A stretch of 64,000 nucleotides of DNA from Heterodera schachtii. Taxonomy: Eukaryota; Nematoda; Chromadorea; Rhabditida; Heteroderidae. Numbering within the stretch: position 1 is the first letter of the stretch; the number at the start of each line of letters is the position of its first letter. The notes under the pieces are model-generated. The model searched no databases. It was given only the letters and a program-made list of their open reading frames with translations, and was not told the origin of the DNA. Location of the stretch: positions 393,696-457,695 of the forward strand of contig SIJG01000039.1 of NCBI GenBank assembly GCA_023374025.1, read 5' to 3'. A program made the translations under genes and the position numbers. Below, in pieces: positions 1 to 12,200 of this stretch.

Positions 1-3000
1 AATTTTATGAAATTCAAAATTTATAACAATTGACTTTTTAAATAAATTTGTTTTTGAAATGTAAATAAATTATTAATTTGCTTTTATTTTTTTAAATATT
101 TTTCAGAAATAAACGAATTTTAAATGAGCATTCAATATAAAGAATATTTTCAAAAAACCTTATTTTATTTTTAGTTGTTGAAAATGGCGTCGGTTTGACT
201 TTATTCTTTGATTTTTAAACGTTACTCATCAATAGCTGTCGAATGATACCATTTTGCCCGGTTTTGACCATTTTAAAAGGTTAGAAGTGCCCCATTTTGT
301 TCAATTTTCCGAATTTTCAACCGGTTCAAATTTTTTTTGTGGGTGGTAGACTATAGTAACTCCATAGTTCTTATATTGTTTTGGTATACCTATAGTTTCT
401 TGCCAATTGCGATTAAATGAAAAAAATTTATCTTTACATTAATAAAAACAAAGAATTAGAAAGGTAAAAGTTAATTAATTCATAAAAAAATAATTATAAT
501 TTCAATTGTAGCTTAGTTCAATTAATAAAGCAAGTGAAAGATAATAAAGACAGAGATAAATCTACTTTAAAAGAGATGAAAATTATGAAACTTTTTCATG
601 TATAAATAACTAAATTTGTTCAAATTAAGCATAAAACATCAATTCTAATTTTTAAATGCACTAATGAAAAAAATATTTTTAAATGGACAAAAATAATTTT
701 CTAAAGTAAAGTTAAAATATTTTATGTTCCAAAAAATAATTTTTTAAAAACTCCATAAATATAGTAGTAAAATAACAAAACTGAGATGACTTTATTTAGA
801 AAATGTCTTTAAAAAATAATAAATATCCATAAATAAAGCAAAGAAACAACAAATTTTGCATGTAATAAAGAAGAAAATTAATAAAATATCTCATCTATAC
901 AAATAAAGAAATCGAAAAATAGAAAAATTATATGAAAAATAGCGCAAATAAGAAAATTAAAGTCAATGAAAAATGATTTTTGAATATTACTTATTTAATC
1001 ATTTAAATAAACATTTCTTTTCTATTTTAAATTAATCTACTCTTAAGAATGCTAACTTCAGAAAATAATCCTCCTAGTGAACCAACAGCTAATACCACTT
1101 ATATAAAATCTTAAAAATATTTTCAAAAAAGTTTAGTTTTAACTCATCGATATTTAAATTCGGATTATTTTTATGTGAATAAATAAAAATTTCTCTTAAA
1201 GCAAAAACTACATCGCACGAATTAAACATACACAAAGAAAATTAATAGTCTTCAGGTTAGAAGAAATCAAATAAAGCTTTTTTTATAACGATATGATACA
1301 ATAAAAAAAGCAACTTTTTTAATAGCTCTGTCAACAATGAAGTTATTCTACTTTTAGTCAGCACAAGAAAACTAAAATGAAGTCAAGAGATTATCCAAAT
1401 CAAATAATTTTAGAAACAAAATTTTAATATAATTTAATTAAAAAGAAAATGATCGAAAGTGAATGTCTAAATTGCTTAATGCTTGTCAAAAATAAATTCT
1501 AATAAATTTATTAAAACTCAAAAATGAATCAAATTACGAAAAAACTCTAATTTATTATATCTTAAATTTCGCTGTAAAAAAATTTATCACATAATTAAAA
1601 AACAAAGCTGCGAGCGAAGGAAATTTTTAAATGTACGGAAGATTTAAGTATTCGAGTCATCACCAATAGAACAAGAAAACTATTGAATTAATTTTTGTAA
1701 AAAAAAACAAAGAAATATTTATTCACTTTTAAAAATGCATAAAAACATAAGTAATTATATATAAAAATATACAAAAGAAGGGTAAATGTGAAATTAAAAA
1801 TAAAGTGAATAAAAGCTGTTTTTAAGGTGATAAAGAATATTTAAATGGTTTTTTATTTAATGTCGATTTTGCATTTTTGAAATTAAATTATAACATTGAA
1901 TAAATATATTGTCTTAATTTGCCATTAAGAAAATTATTTAATTTATGTTTTATAAGATTAATAATTAAGCTTTGTTTAATCTATAATTAAAATACTCATG
2001 TTATACAACAGATTATTGAAAAGTTGTTATTAGATTAATTAAACAGATAAATGAAAATATTAATTTAAATGTTTAAAAAACCCCAAAAAATTCAATTAAT
2101 TAAATGAAAAGTAATGAATAAATTAAATTGAAAATTAATTCAATATTTAATTTACCAAACATAATTGGTTATTTTTAAAATTTTAATAAATAATTAAAAT
2201 TTATATTTAGTTTAAACCTAATTCTGATTTTTTTAAAGTTACAAAAATTAATATTTTAGAAATTATTCGTTTATGAACAATTCAAAAAACTGAATTGATG
2301 AATTTTGGATAAAATTCCTATATTTTAACATTTTACTTTGTTAATCAATTAGCAGACTCCAACACCAAAACAAAAGAATTGAAAATTCCAATTAAAATTT
2401 TAATTGAGTTAAAGAAAAACACTGCAAAAAAAAAGTAGGCATGCAAAACAATTTTTTATATGAAAACCAAATTAATGACATGAAGCTATAGTAAGAAATT
2501 AATAGTACAAATTAAAGTTAATCAATAAACTCTTTATTTAATATAAATATACATAACAAGTTATACTTATTTAATTTCAATACGAAATGAAAATATTAAA
2601 GTAACCTAAAGATAGGGAGAAGAATAAAACGAAAATTAAAAAATGAAATAAGAATTTTTTTGCAAAAAACAACTTTATCGGAATAAATAATAATGAAAAA
2701 ATTATATTTATTAATTTATTTGATTTGTATAAATAATAATAAAATTTATTTAATTATCAGAAAAATATATTCAGTCTAAGTTAAAAAAAAATAAAAATTA
2801 TAAAATAACAAAAATATTAATATAAAATTAATTAATAATCACAATGATTCGAATATATTAATTTAATTAAATTTGCGTTTATTCTTTTCCCATATATTAG
2901 AACCAAAAGAAGAAAACAAGAAATTCATTTAAAACGAAATAATTAGAAAATTTAAGTTATTTTATTGAACAGTAAAACCATTAAATAAATTAAAGATGAA

Positions 3001-3420
3001 GTAATAATGAAAATAAGCACTGCCATAATAAAGATTGGGAATAATTACTTATTTCTTTAATTTATTTTAAAAATTTATTATCTTCTCAAAAAAATGCCAA
3101 AAAAATTCTGTCAAGAGCAAGAGAAGAATAAATAAATAAAGAAGCACTTAATTTGGTAAAAAATAAAACAATAAATTCATTATTGAATATTCAACTGATA
3201 AAAAATAAACCAAAAATTCTTATGAAAAAATTAAAGAATAAATAAATATTCAGCTTTAAAAACGATTTTTTAATAATTCATTAATAATGTTAAAATAAAA
3301 TAAAAAACAATTAAATGAAATAATAAGAAATTGTACAAAATTTTTTATTTATTTATAGGAATTTATTTGAAAATATAAGTCAATAGAAGCTAAATGAATA
3401 AATTCTAAGCATTTAATTAA
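1..3420. other. AT-rich DNA without recognisable genes
   Basis: No long or coding-like reading frame is visible on either strand. From about 420 onward the plus strand is strongly A-biased. The only recognisable item is a short repeat at 187-251, listed separately. Confidence 0.7.
187..251 (+). repeat. Dispersed repeat fragment with the GAATGATACCA core
   Basis: This 65-bp stretch aligns without gaps to 58169-58233. Both begin with GCGTCGGTT and end with GAATGATACCA. The terminal core is also found inside both arms of the palindromic elements at 24700-25100 and 41789-42169. No inverted partner is visible here, so this looks like a single arm or a decayed remnant. Confidence 0.6.
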
Positions 3421-3584
3421 TGGTGGCTCAAATTTAGATGTGGATAAAGCCTCACATCTCTGCCCAAGGATTGCCTTCAGTAGTAATTCAGCAGAATTTT
3501 ATTATTCAAGATAAATAAATAGTTTAAATTTATTAAAATTTTATGTGATAATTAAAAATTTGTTCTAGATACTGTGAAATGACA

Positions 3585-3780
3585 GGTGGTGCCCCTACCA
3601 TGAGAATAAATCAATGCGAAAAATTAAATCTCAATAAAAATATCAACAAACAAAATAAATGAAAAATATTCTAACGACAAAGGTATAACGAACATAATTT
3701 TACCAATGAATATTTGGACAAAATTAAAATAAATCTAAAAAATTGGTGAAGTGACTGTTCGCAAAAAATGAAAAAAGTAC
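3585..3780 (+). repeat. Dispersed repeat, copy 1
   Basis: About 190 bp matches 45567-45745 in the same orientation. Shared landmarks in order are GGTG(C)CC..TACCATGA, AAATCTCAATAAA, ATATCAACAAAC, AAATAAATGAA, TTCTAACG and GAATATTTG. Neither copy has an open reading frame. Family unknown. Confidence 0.6.
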
Positions 3781-3840
3781 AACAAAATAATAATTCCCAG
3801 TTGTTAATTTCATTACCTCTTATGAATTTAACTTTATTGT

Positions 3841-4060
3841 AGGGTTGCTACCCGACCCTGAGCTCCCCGGTCCCCGACCCCCGAAATTTTTGGGCCAAAA
3901 GTGAATTCAACAACGAAGGGAGGAAGGTTGAAAATTTATGAAATTTAGAACAATTTCCTTAATAAAATTAATTAAAATTTCCGAAAAACGTTTCGGCGGC
4001 GCCTATCGGCACCGCCGCCCCCCCCCCCCAAACTCCAATTTTTTTTGCTAAAAATTGTAC
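3841..4060 (+). repeat. GC-rich patch with hairpin plus C-run
   Basis: A GC-rich patch opens with AGGGTTGCTACCCGACCC. It is followed at 3994-4017 by a 10-bp stem CGGCGGCGCC / GGCACCGCCG around the loop TATC, with one G-T pair, and then a run of 12 C at 4018-4029. The same hairpin and 12-C run recur at 36073-36108, and looser versions occur at 57316-57338, 57442-57468 and 57661-57680. It is a dispersed repeat module with no coding content. Confidence 0.65.
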
Positions 4061-7000
4061 CAAAATCACAAAAATTATTATTTTAGGAAAGATCTGTTAA
4101 CAAATTGCTTGCAAATTTTCAAAAAAAATTTTCAAATCAATTAATATAAGTGATAAGAATCAAATGAAATCAAATGATAATTAAAATTAATTCCTGAAAA
4201 AATAATGATATTTAGAAAAATTCTTATTCTATTATTAAAATTCTTATATTAAAAAAAATCATTTTGCTAATGACCCCTTCAAAATTAAAAGTTTTTTTTA
4301 TCTTACTTCTCTTTTAATTTTGCCTGTTTTTATAAAAATAATTTGAGCATAAAAAATCTTTTATTTTAATTAAAATAAATATACTTATTTTTATATTACT
4401 AATGAAGAATTCATTTAACAAAAATACAATAGTAATATTTATTAAAATAATATGAAAACAAATTATTTAAAAAAATAAACAACATATAATTATGAGGTTA
4501 GGTATTCATGATTTAAAGGGCCACCAGACAAGAAGTAAATGATTAATCATTAATAAAAATGAAAGTTAAAAAAAAGAAATAAAACCTTAGAAATTCACGA
4601 TACTTTTTTATTAACCATTTATCGCATTATTTAAATTTAATATAATTTCAAAGAAATGCGCTTTGATCATAAAAGACGATTAATATAAATAATTACATTA
4701 AATTAAAAACTAGAAAATTAAATTTATAAACATATTCATCATTATCAAATTATATATTTATTATTTTGTAAGAAATCTCATATATCTGAAAAGAAAGTTT
4801 GTTTGAAAACAGAATTTATGAGTATAATATATCATATAAAATAAAAAATAATAATAAATATAAAAATTTTCAAGAATTAACCATAGACATTTTTAAAGGG
4901 AAGGTTTATAGGATTTAATTTTTTTTTTCAATTATAAATAAATACTAAAATTTTCAAGTAAATTTTGTAATTATTTTTATTTTATTGTTTTTAATTATGC
5001 TATTTGCTGGATATAAATTATAATTTGGTTTCCAAACTATTCAAAAAAAAGTATATTACAAGAATCAATTTAATAGGTATTTTGAAAATTCTATATTCAT
5101 TTTGAGAAATTTTTATGATTATTTTTAATAAGTAGACAATTTTTTTCTAATTTTTCATTAATAAATAAATAAATAAATTGGAATTTACAAGAAAATATAT
5201 TATTAGTGCAAAAATTAAATCGTCAATTATCAAAAAAAATTTAAATAGGATTTTATGATTTATTATTTCTAGGTATTTCAGTCTAATTATAAATATTAAG
5301 ATCTATTGATTTTAGATTTTTTAGGTTTCGTTGTTTAAAGATTTATTCTCACACCTATTTTTAAAATTATTATTTGTAAGCTATTCTGATTTTTTCATTT
5401 TTGCATCTACAATATTTTTATAAATTACTATATATTTTTATATTCTAATAGTATTGCATAAAGCTTGTTAATTACTTCTCGTATGGATGAAAGACAAATA
5501 ATTTTCATGAAAAATGGTTAAAAACTTTTTTGAAATAATAATAAAAAATACATTAACGTAAAAAATATAAAATTTTACCCATTTTTATTATGCTTAAAAT
5601 GAATATTTAATTTTATACGTTTTTTTATAAAATTATTTTATTCACAAAAGTTTTTTTGTTCATTGGAAATATGAATAAAAATAATTATGAATAATTTATA
5701 TATATTAATTTTTTATCTTTATAATTTTTAAGGTCAAATGTTATTTAATTTTTACATCCTATATTAATTCTTTTTCTAGAAAATTTAAAAATATTCCATA
5801 CCCAGACATTCAAAGATTAAAATTTTTAAATATATTTTTACTATTTCTTATCTGATTTTGAGTTGTACCGGTTCAATGAGAACACAGAGATCAAAATTAA
5901 GGCCATACAAATATTAATATATGTAAATTATTAAAATGTTGTTTAATTAATTCTTATTATTTAAAAGATAATTTTGTTTAATTGCAAATTATAAAAGATT
6001 ATAATCTTTATTTTTGATAATAATTAGAATTCTTCTTTAGCTTTATGAATTTTTCAATATCTATAAATAATAAAAAATTAAATTAATTTTGTTTTATTTA
6101 GCCTAATTTTCTATCATTATCTCTAAGTAGTTTATTAAATAAAAATTTTTAAAATGATAATTAGTTATTTATGTTTTTGTCCTTATTCACTACTTTTTAA
6201 AAATTAAAAAAAATCGCAATATAAACTTTTATTAATGAAAGTGAAATTTAAGGTTTTAAAAAATTAAATCGACCACATCAAAGTGTTATACCAAATTATT
6301 CTTAATTTTATAAAACAGTGAAAAACCCTAAAAAATGAAACACATTTAAATTTAAATTTAAAAAATTATTCGGAACTAAAAAACTAATTTTGGGACAAAA
6401 TGTTGTATTAAACAAAAATTCAAAATAATCCGTTTAAAGCATCCAACTGAAACTTAAAGGATAATTTATTATAAAAAAGAGAGTAGAAAATTTTAATGGG
6501 AATTTGAAAGTATAAATTGAAATTATTTTTAACTATTTTCTTGTTCAATTTTTAAAAGAAAAGCTAATTTAAAATTTTTTATTTATTTTTTCTTATTTAT
6601 TCTCGATTTTTTCGGGAAGAATTGACACAGAGTATCAAGCCACTTTAATTTCGTTATAATAGATATTATGGAAAAAATTAATAAATTTTATATCTTAATT
6701 ATCTAATTAATGGAATATAATCAAATCAAGCTAATAGTTTTAATTTATTTTAATTTAAACCTTCAATTGAAAAATAAATTTATTTAATCTAATAAAAGAT
6801 AAAGAATTCTTATTTAATTTTTGTTCATTATAATTATGTATTATTAATTAAATTTATTCTTTATTTTTTTACAAAAATAAATTGTTAAAATATTATTTTT
6901 AGAGTTAGGCATAATCAAATGCACTGTGCAAGAGGACATATTGTCAGGTTTATAAGAATCTTTTCAAAGTTTAAATAAAATTACATATTTTCTTTAATAA

Positions 7001-7100
7001 TTTTAATATCAAAGACGATTTATTTTTCGTCGATAATATATTTTTCATTTATTTGAATAAGTATATGATTTTTAAATATATTTTATAAAAGTATTCTTAT
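4061..7100. other. AT-rich DNA without recognisable genes
   Basis: Read on both strands without finding a coding-like frame. The plus strand changes from A-biased to T-biased near 4.9 kb. The beginning (about 4090-4140) resembles the sequence upstream of the hairpin at 57442, so it is probably the tail of the 3841 repeat. Confidence 0.6.
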
Positions 7101-7240
7101 CATGGATTAGCTAGAATAAATTAAAATTATAATTATTAAATATTATATATTGTTTTCATTTAAATTTTCCATTATACTTATACATGGTGGGTGTTGTCTG
7201 TGTGATGATGGTGTGGTGGTTGGGTATTCACTTCGTTTGA
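7101..7240 (+). repeat. Duplicated segment, copy with empty insertion site
   Basis: The segment aligns to 8319-8455. Both start near ATGGATTAGCTAGAA and share ATTTAAATTTTCCATTATAC and GGGTATTCACTTCGTT. In this copy CACTTCGTT (7229-7237) is followed directly by TGATTA. In the other copy the same 9 bases are duplicated on either side of the foldback at 8456-9244. This copy therefore preserves the site as it looked before that insertion. Confidence 0.75.
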
Positions 7241-7400
7241 TTAAAAGAGCCCGAGAATTATCTTGTGTAGTCCATTTAAGGGACCAGGGTCTTCTAATTC
7301 TCATGCAAAAATGGTTTCGTTTCGTTAAACCTTTCTCCGGAAAATCACTAAAACATTGACCCGGAAGTTGCGTGCCAACTGTAAAAATTTTTTGGCACAT
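7241..7400. other. GC-richer unique patch with small stem-loop
   Basis: This patch is richer in GC than its surroundings and is open on both strands for 69 (plus) and 85 (minus) codons, extending into the neighbouring duplicated segment. Neither translation resembles a family I know. It ends with a stem GTGCCAA (7372-7378) / TTGGCAC (7392-7398). It could be an old transposon end. Confidence 0.35.
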
Positions 7401-8057
7401 TTTTGTCTCTATCTTATGACTCTCTAAAGATATGATAAAACTATTAAGTAATAATTATTCCATAATCTGTTGTGCACATTTTGAATATATTTTGGTCATT
7501 TGGCATAAGTCTGTTCTATCTATACCTTATAAATTATCAAATAATCATTTTAATGCATTTTATTTTCTACTTTTTAGCTAAAATTTATTAGTTCAAATGT
7601 TGATTTTTAATCTGCATCATTAGAGAGGAATTTTTTAACGAACTGTTCACTTAAAATTTAAAATTTTCAGTATTTAATATTTCATCGCATGTTCAAGATT
7701 TTTACTATTATTTTTAGTCTAATTTTTATGTATGTTAGGTATTTGCTCATTGCTTGCATTTTATAAAAATAATCCCTTCGAATATTAAAAAGTAATCTTT
7801 TCGTAAAAATAATTATAAAAAGATTTAATGGATTAAAATTAAAAAAAAAATAAGGAAATAAAATTTTATTTCGCTGATAAGTTATTGTATTTAATAATAA
7901 AACTAAATTATTTGATTTTTATTAATAACTACTGAATAAAAGTTATTTAAAAAAAAAATTTTTTTAATTGGATAAAATTTCTCGTTTAAATAAGAAAGAT
8001 GATAAGCAATTATCTACAATGATTAAATTTAATGTCATATTTTTGGTTAAATTTTTT

Positions 8058-8302
8058 CTTAATTTTAAATCTGGCCATTTTGTAATCGGAATTAGAAAAG
8101 TTTTCAAGTACTGTTAAATCATGGATTAATTATAATTCACTGGTAATTACTAAATCTAAAATTGCTTTTTCTCTAGTTGGTTCTTGACATGTTCTTTCAA
8201 TTTTTTTTGGTCTATAAACTCAATCATCTTATTTGACACCGGGTCATTTCTTTGAATTACCTTATTTTCATCCCATAAAATATTTTGGATATTAAAATCC
8301 CC
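8058..8302 (-). pseudogene. Decayed LINE (non-LTR retrotransposon) endonuclease fragment
   Basis: Read on the minus strand from 8302 downward, the translation opens with GDFN followed by a W a few residues on. About 40 codons later, after one frameshift, it continues TREKAILDLVITS. After an in-frame TAA it reads FSNSDYKMARF. In APE-type LINE endonucleases this order is typical: GDFN with the catalytic Asp and Asn, a PTR..ILDLV.TS stretch, then SDH with the catalytic His. Here the SDH motif reads SDY. The frameshift, the stop and the changed His show that it is dead. About 80 codons remain; the N-terminal part and the reverse transcriptase are not visible nearby. It cannot be assigned to a clade. 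Confidence 0.75.
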
Positions 8303-8318
8303 ACAATATTTTTGTTAT

Positions 8319-8455
8319 TATGGATTAGCTAGAACAAAATTAAATTTATAAAAGTATTAAATATTATAGATTATTTTCATTTAAATTTTCCATTATACTT
8401 ATACATGGTAAGTGTTGACTATATGATGGTGTTGTGGCCGGGTATTCACTTCGTT
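8319..8455 (+). repeat. Duplicated segment, copy interrupted by a foldback
   Basis: This is the partner of 7101-7240. It lies just beyond the LINE endonuclease fragment and ends with CACTTCGTT (8447-8455), the left target-site duplication of the adjoining foldback. The right copy is at 9245-9253 and is followed by TGATTA, as in the empty site. Confidence 0.75.
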
Positions 8456-9244
8456 CGTGCTGAGCCGAACCGAAAATAGTCTCAGTGTGGGCGAACCGAA
8501 AATGGCTCAGTAGGGGCGAACCGAAAAATAATCTCAGTGTGGGCGAACCGAAAATAGTCTCAGTGTCAATAAAAATATTTAAATTTAATACAATTCGGTA
8601 TCGAAAAATAATAAATTTAATTAGACGATTATTTAAAAAAATAAACTAAAAAAGAATATTATAAAAGCATTCCATCTCCGACCAAAAAAAATTATATTGA
8701 AATGAAAATTTTCATTTTAAATCAAATTAGACAATTAAGCTTACTAGAGGATTTTCAAATCTACTAATTTTCTTCAGAAATTTCACCCAATATTTGCGTA
8801 AATTAAGATCTTCATTCATTTCTCCACAAATTTCATGCAGTTTTTCCCATAATTTTCCTTCATCCCTATTCTTTTTTACACTAATGTTACAATTCAAAAA
8901 TTATTCTACATTATTAATGGTACAAAAGCTAGCATTTATTTTGAGCAGAATTTTTGAAGAAAAACACATTGAAGAAAGTTGAACCTCGCAATTACATTAT
9001 TTTTTAATTTTAAAATTTAACATTATTATATTTCAATTAAAAAATATTTCTTTAAAGTAATTAAATTTAAATATTTTTATTGACACTGAGACTATTTGCG
9101 GTTCGCCCACACTGAGATTATTTTTCGGTTCGCCCCTACTGAGCCATTTTCGGTTCGCCCACACTGAGATTATTTTTCGGTTCGCCCCTACTGAGCCATT
9201 TTCGGTTCGCCCACACTGAGACTATTTTCGGTTCGACCTAGCAC
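8456..9244. mobile_element. Foldback element A, 9-bp target duplication
   Basis: The 789-bp element is bounded by direct repeats CACTTCGTT (8447-8455 and 9245-9253). The left end starts CGTGCTGAGCCGAACC; the right end, reverse-complemented, starts GTGCTAGGTCGAACC. Each arm is built of alternating roughly 29-bp subunits with the core GGGCGAACCGAAAA followed by CTCAGTG. I count 4 such cores on the left and 6 on the right. Beyond these the arms continue in AT-rich complementary sequence to about 8590 and 9060. The centre is AT-rich with one meaningless 62-codon frame. Subunit arms and a 9-bp duplication fit a foldback or Mutator-like non-autonomous DNA transposon. The termini resemble those of the element at 63073-63725. 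Confidence 0.85.
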
Positions 9245-9253
9245 CACTTCGTT

Positions 9254-12200
9254 TGATTATTGTGACAAAAAATTAATTTGCGCAATTTCTTTATATTAAA
9301 CACTTCATATGTTTTACAAAATTGCAAGAAATCAATAACAAGATCATTTTTCAATTTAATTAGGTGCCATGTTCATAAAATAATATTATTGTAGCAATTT
9401 CCTTGTCTAATTAAAGCTGTTTTATTTCATTTGAATAAGCATTTTGATTCATCAATTTAAAAGGATATAGTTAATTTTGAGAAAATTTTTTTATTTATTA
9501 TTTCTATATTATTATTGTTTTATTTTCATTTTTTTGGTTATGATGAAATTCTTTGTATAACAAAAACATTAATATAAATTTTAAAATTTATTTCCTACCA
9601 AATTTAAGAACATTTTTAGAATAACAATTTTAACATAATTTAATCTTCTTAATATTTATTTGTTTATGCAATTTCTTTTATTATATATTTAATTGTACTT
9701 TTATTTTTGTAAAAAATTATGAGCAAAATGAATTAATAGATGCTAAAAGATATAAAAAATGAAAAAAACAAAAAACCCAACAAAATATCTGTTTTCTAAA
9801 ATATTATAGCCTAAAAAAAATTATAATAACTTAAACCTATTTATAAGAACAATTATTGCCGTGAAAAATATTCATTTTATTTAAATTGAGTCACTTCATT
9901 GATAAGGTAAAAAGAAAACTTAAATTATTATTAAAATTATTAAATTGAATCACTTTCATTTGATTAATAATTAAATTGTAGACAATCAAAGTTTAGCAAA
10001 AAAAGCTTAAAATAAATGGCTTTCAATAAGAAATGTAATTATCATATTCGATTTTAATATATGTTTTCTAAAATATATCATGAATCCTCAAAAGGAAAAT
10101 ATATTTTTTCCCAAACAACAAAAGTATACACTATATGCTCGAGTTCGAGATAATTAAATAAATAATAAAATCAACTTGAATAATACATAAACATGTTTAA
10201 ATGTAACACTTTTTAATTATATTCACTATCGAAAAAAACCAAAAATTTTAAGAATGAAATTATTAAAATAAGAAAGTTTAAAAAAGTGAACACGAGGGTT
10301 ACATAAGATTTTAAGGCCTAAAAATAAATATTTGTTTTAAAAATAATAATATAATCAACTAGGAACAATTAAAAATTATAGAAATAATTTTTTTTTTTAA
10401 ATCGATGTTAACTTTTGAATGTTTTTTTCCTTTATTTATTATTTATTTTTCTTTCGATTGAATGTACTAATTAAAGAGTAAAATTATATTCAGCCATAAG
10501 TACCTGCATACAATTACATTTTAATTCCAGGTATTATAAATTTTCAAGATAAATTAAAAAAATTTCTGTAAGAATTTATAATGAATATTAAAAATGATAA
10601 AAAAATTAAAATAATTTCTAATTTTATTTTTAAATAATTATTTTTTAAATTAATTGGAAACTTTTAGATAGCTTTATTGCCCAGAAAAAAATGAAAGTAA
10701 AAAATAGTTACCGGAAAATTTTTTGTATTTAAAAAAAGTCCAAAAAGATTTTCCTAAGAAAGGTAGTTTCTGCTTAATGCCTCAAAATTAAAGAAAACTT
10801 ATTTATAAAATTTATATTCTTACGAAAATATATTATAAATTGGGCTACTAAAGCAAAAAATAATGAATACAACTTCCTTAATTAGTTAGAAATATATTAA
10901 TATTACCAATAAAATTTTTTTTTATTAAATCTCCTGAAAAAATAATAAAAAAAGTGAAAAAACAAGAAAAAATTAAAGAATTAAAATATAGAATATATAG
11001 TCTTCTTAAAATGTTTAAAAGTGAATTTTCATTTCATAATTAATATGACAAAAAGGTTTTATAATACGATATTAATTTTGAAATTATTTATATAGCAAAT
11101 GAAAAGTTTAAAAAACATATAAAACCAAAATTAATAAAAAAATTTTTGATTTAAAAAATAGCAACATTAATTAAATAAATCATTTTGAAAAAAACCTAAA
11201 TCATGAATTCTTGTTAATCTGAAAATGTCAAAAAATATATTTTAATTATGAATCTTTTTTATTATTGGTGACGAATAATTTTCATAAACATTGTTTTTCT
11301 AAATATTATGCGAAAATAAATTAAATTATGTGATTTTATAAATACGTAAATGAAATTCAAATTAAACGTATCCTATAGTTTGATATTGAATAATATTTGG
11401 CGATTTAATTAATTAATCAATCAATTATATTAAATTCAATTTATTATGATTCTCAAGGTAAAATTATTATTATAGAAAATTCAAAACAAAAAAATAATTT
11501 TAAATTAAATAACAGATGAATTTTTAAAGCAACTTTCCGATCATTTGAGACTCACTTTAAATATTTATTATCTCTCTTATAATTATAAATTGAATAAAAA
11601 TTTTAATAAATTAATAAAAAAATATAATTTGTATTTTTAATGTAAATAAATTCTGATTTCAAATTAACGGGAATTAATGCAGTAATAAAAAGTAGAAAAT
11701 CAAATTCAACAACAATAAAATTTTTTTATTATTTTAACATTTCAATAAAATAGTATAATAATATGCATATACAAACTTGATCATAATTTTATTAAAAAAG
11801 AGGACTCAAAATCAACTAATACAAATGATTTTTATAAATTAAACCTTATGTCTGAATATAATTTTACACTTTACTTGTCCATTCTATTGAAAGAAAAAAT
11901 AAATAATAAATAAAGGAAATTAAAATCTTAAAAATTTATTGTTAAACTTTATTTTGTTTTTTTTTGAGAACTAAATATATTAAGATAAATTTTCCAATCA
12001 TTACTTCATAGTTTAAATCTTATTTTTATTAAATTAAAAAATTTCATAAAAATTTATTTGTATTTTTTTAATGTTATTTCATTTTAAATTTTTTCTTTCA
12101 ATTTTTATATATTATTTTTTAATTTTTTCATATAAATTTCTTCTAAATTCTAATAAATTGACGATATCTGCCGACCCTACAGCGGGCAATATTTCCTCAT

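Noticed and set aside
7143..7400. 85-codon minus-strand protein
   Set aside because: It overlaps an equally open plus-strand frame and the duplicated segment; no motif supports either reading.
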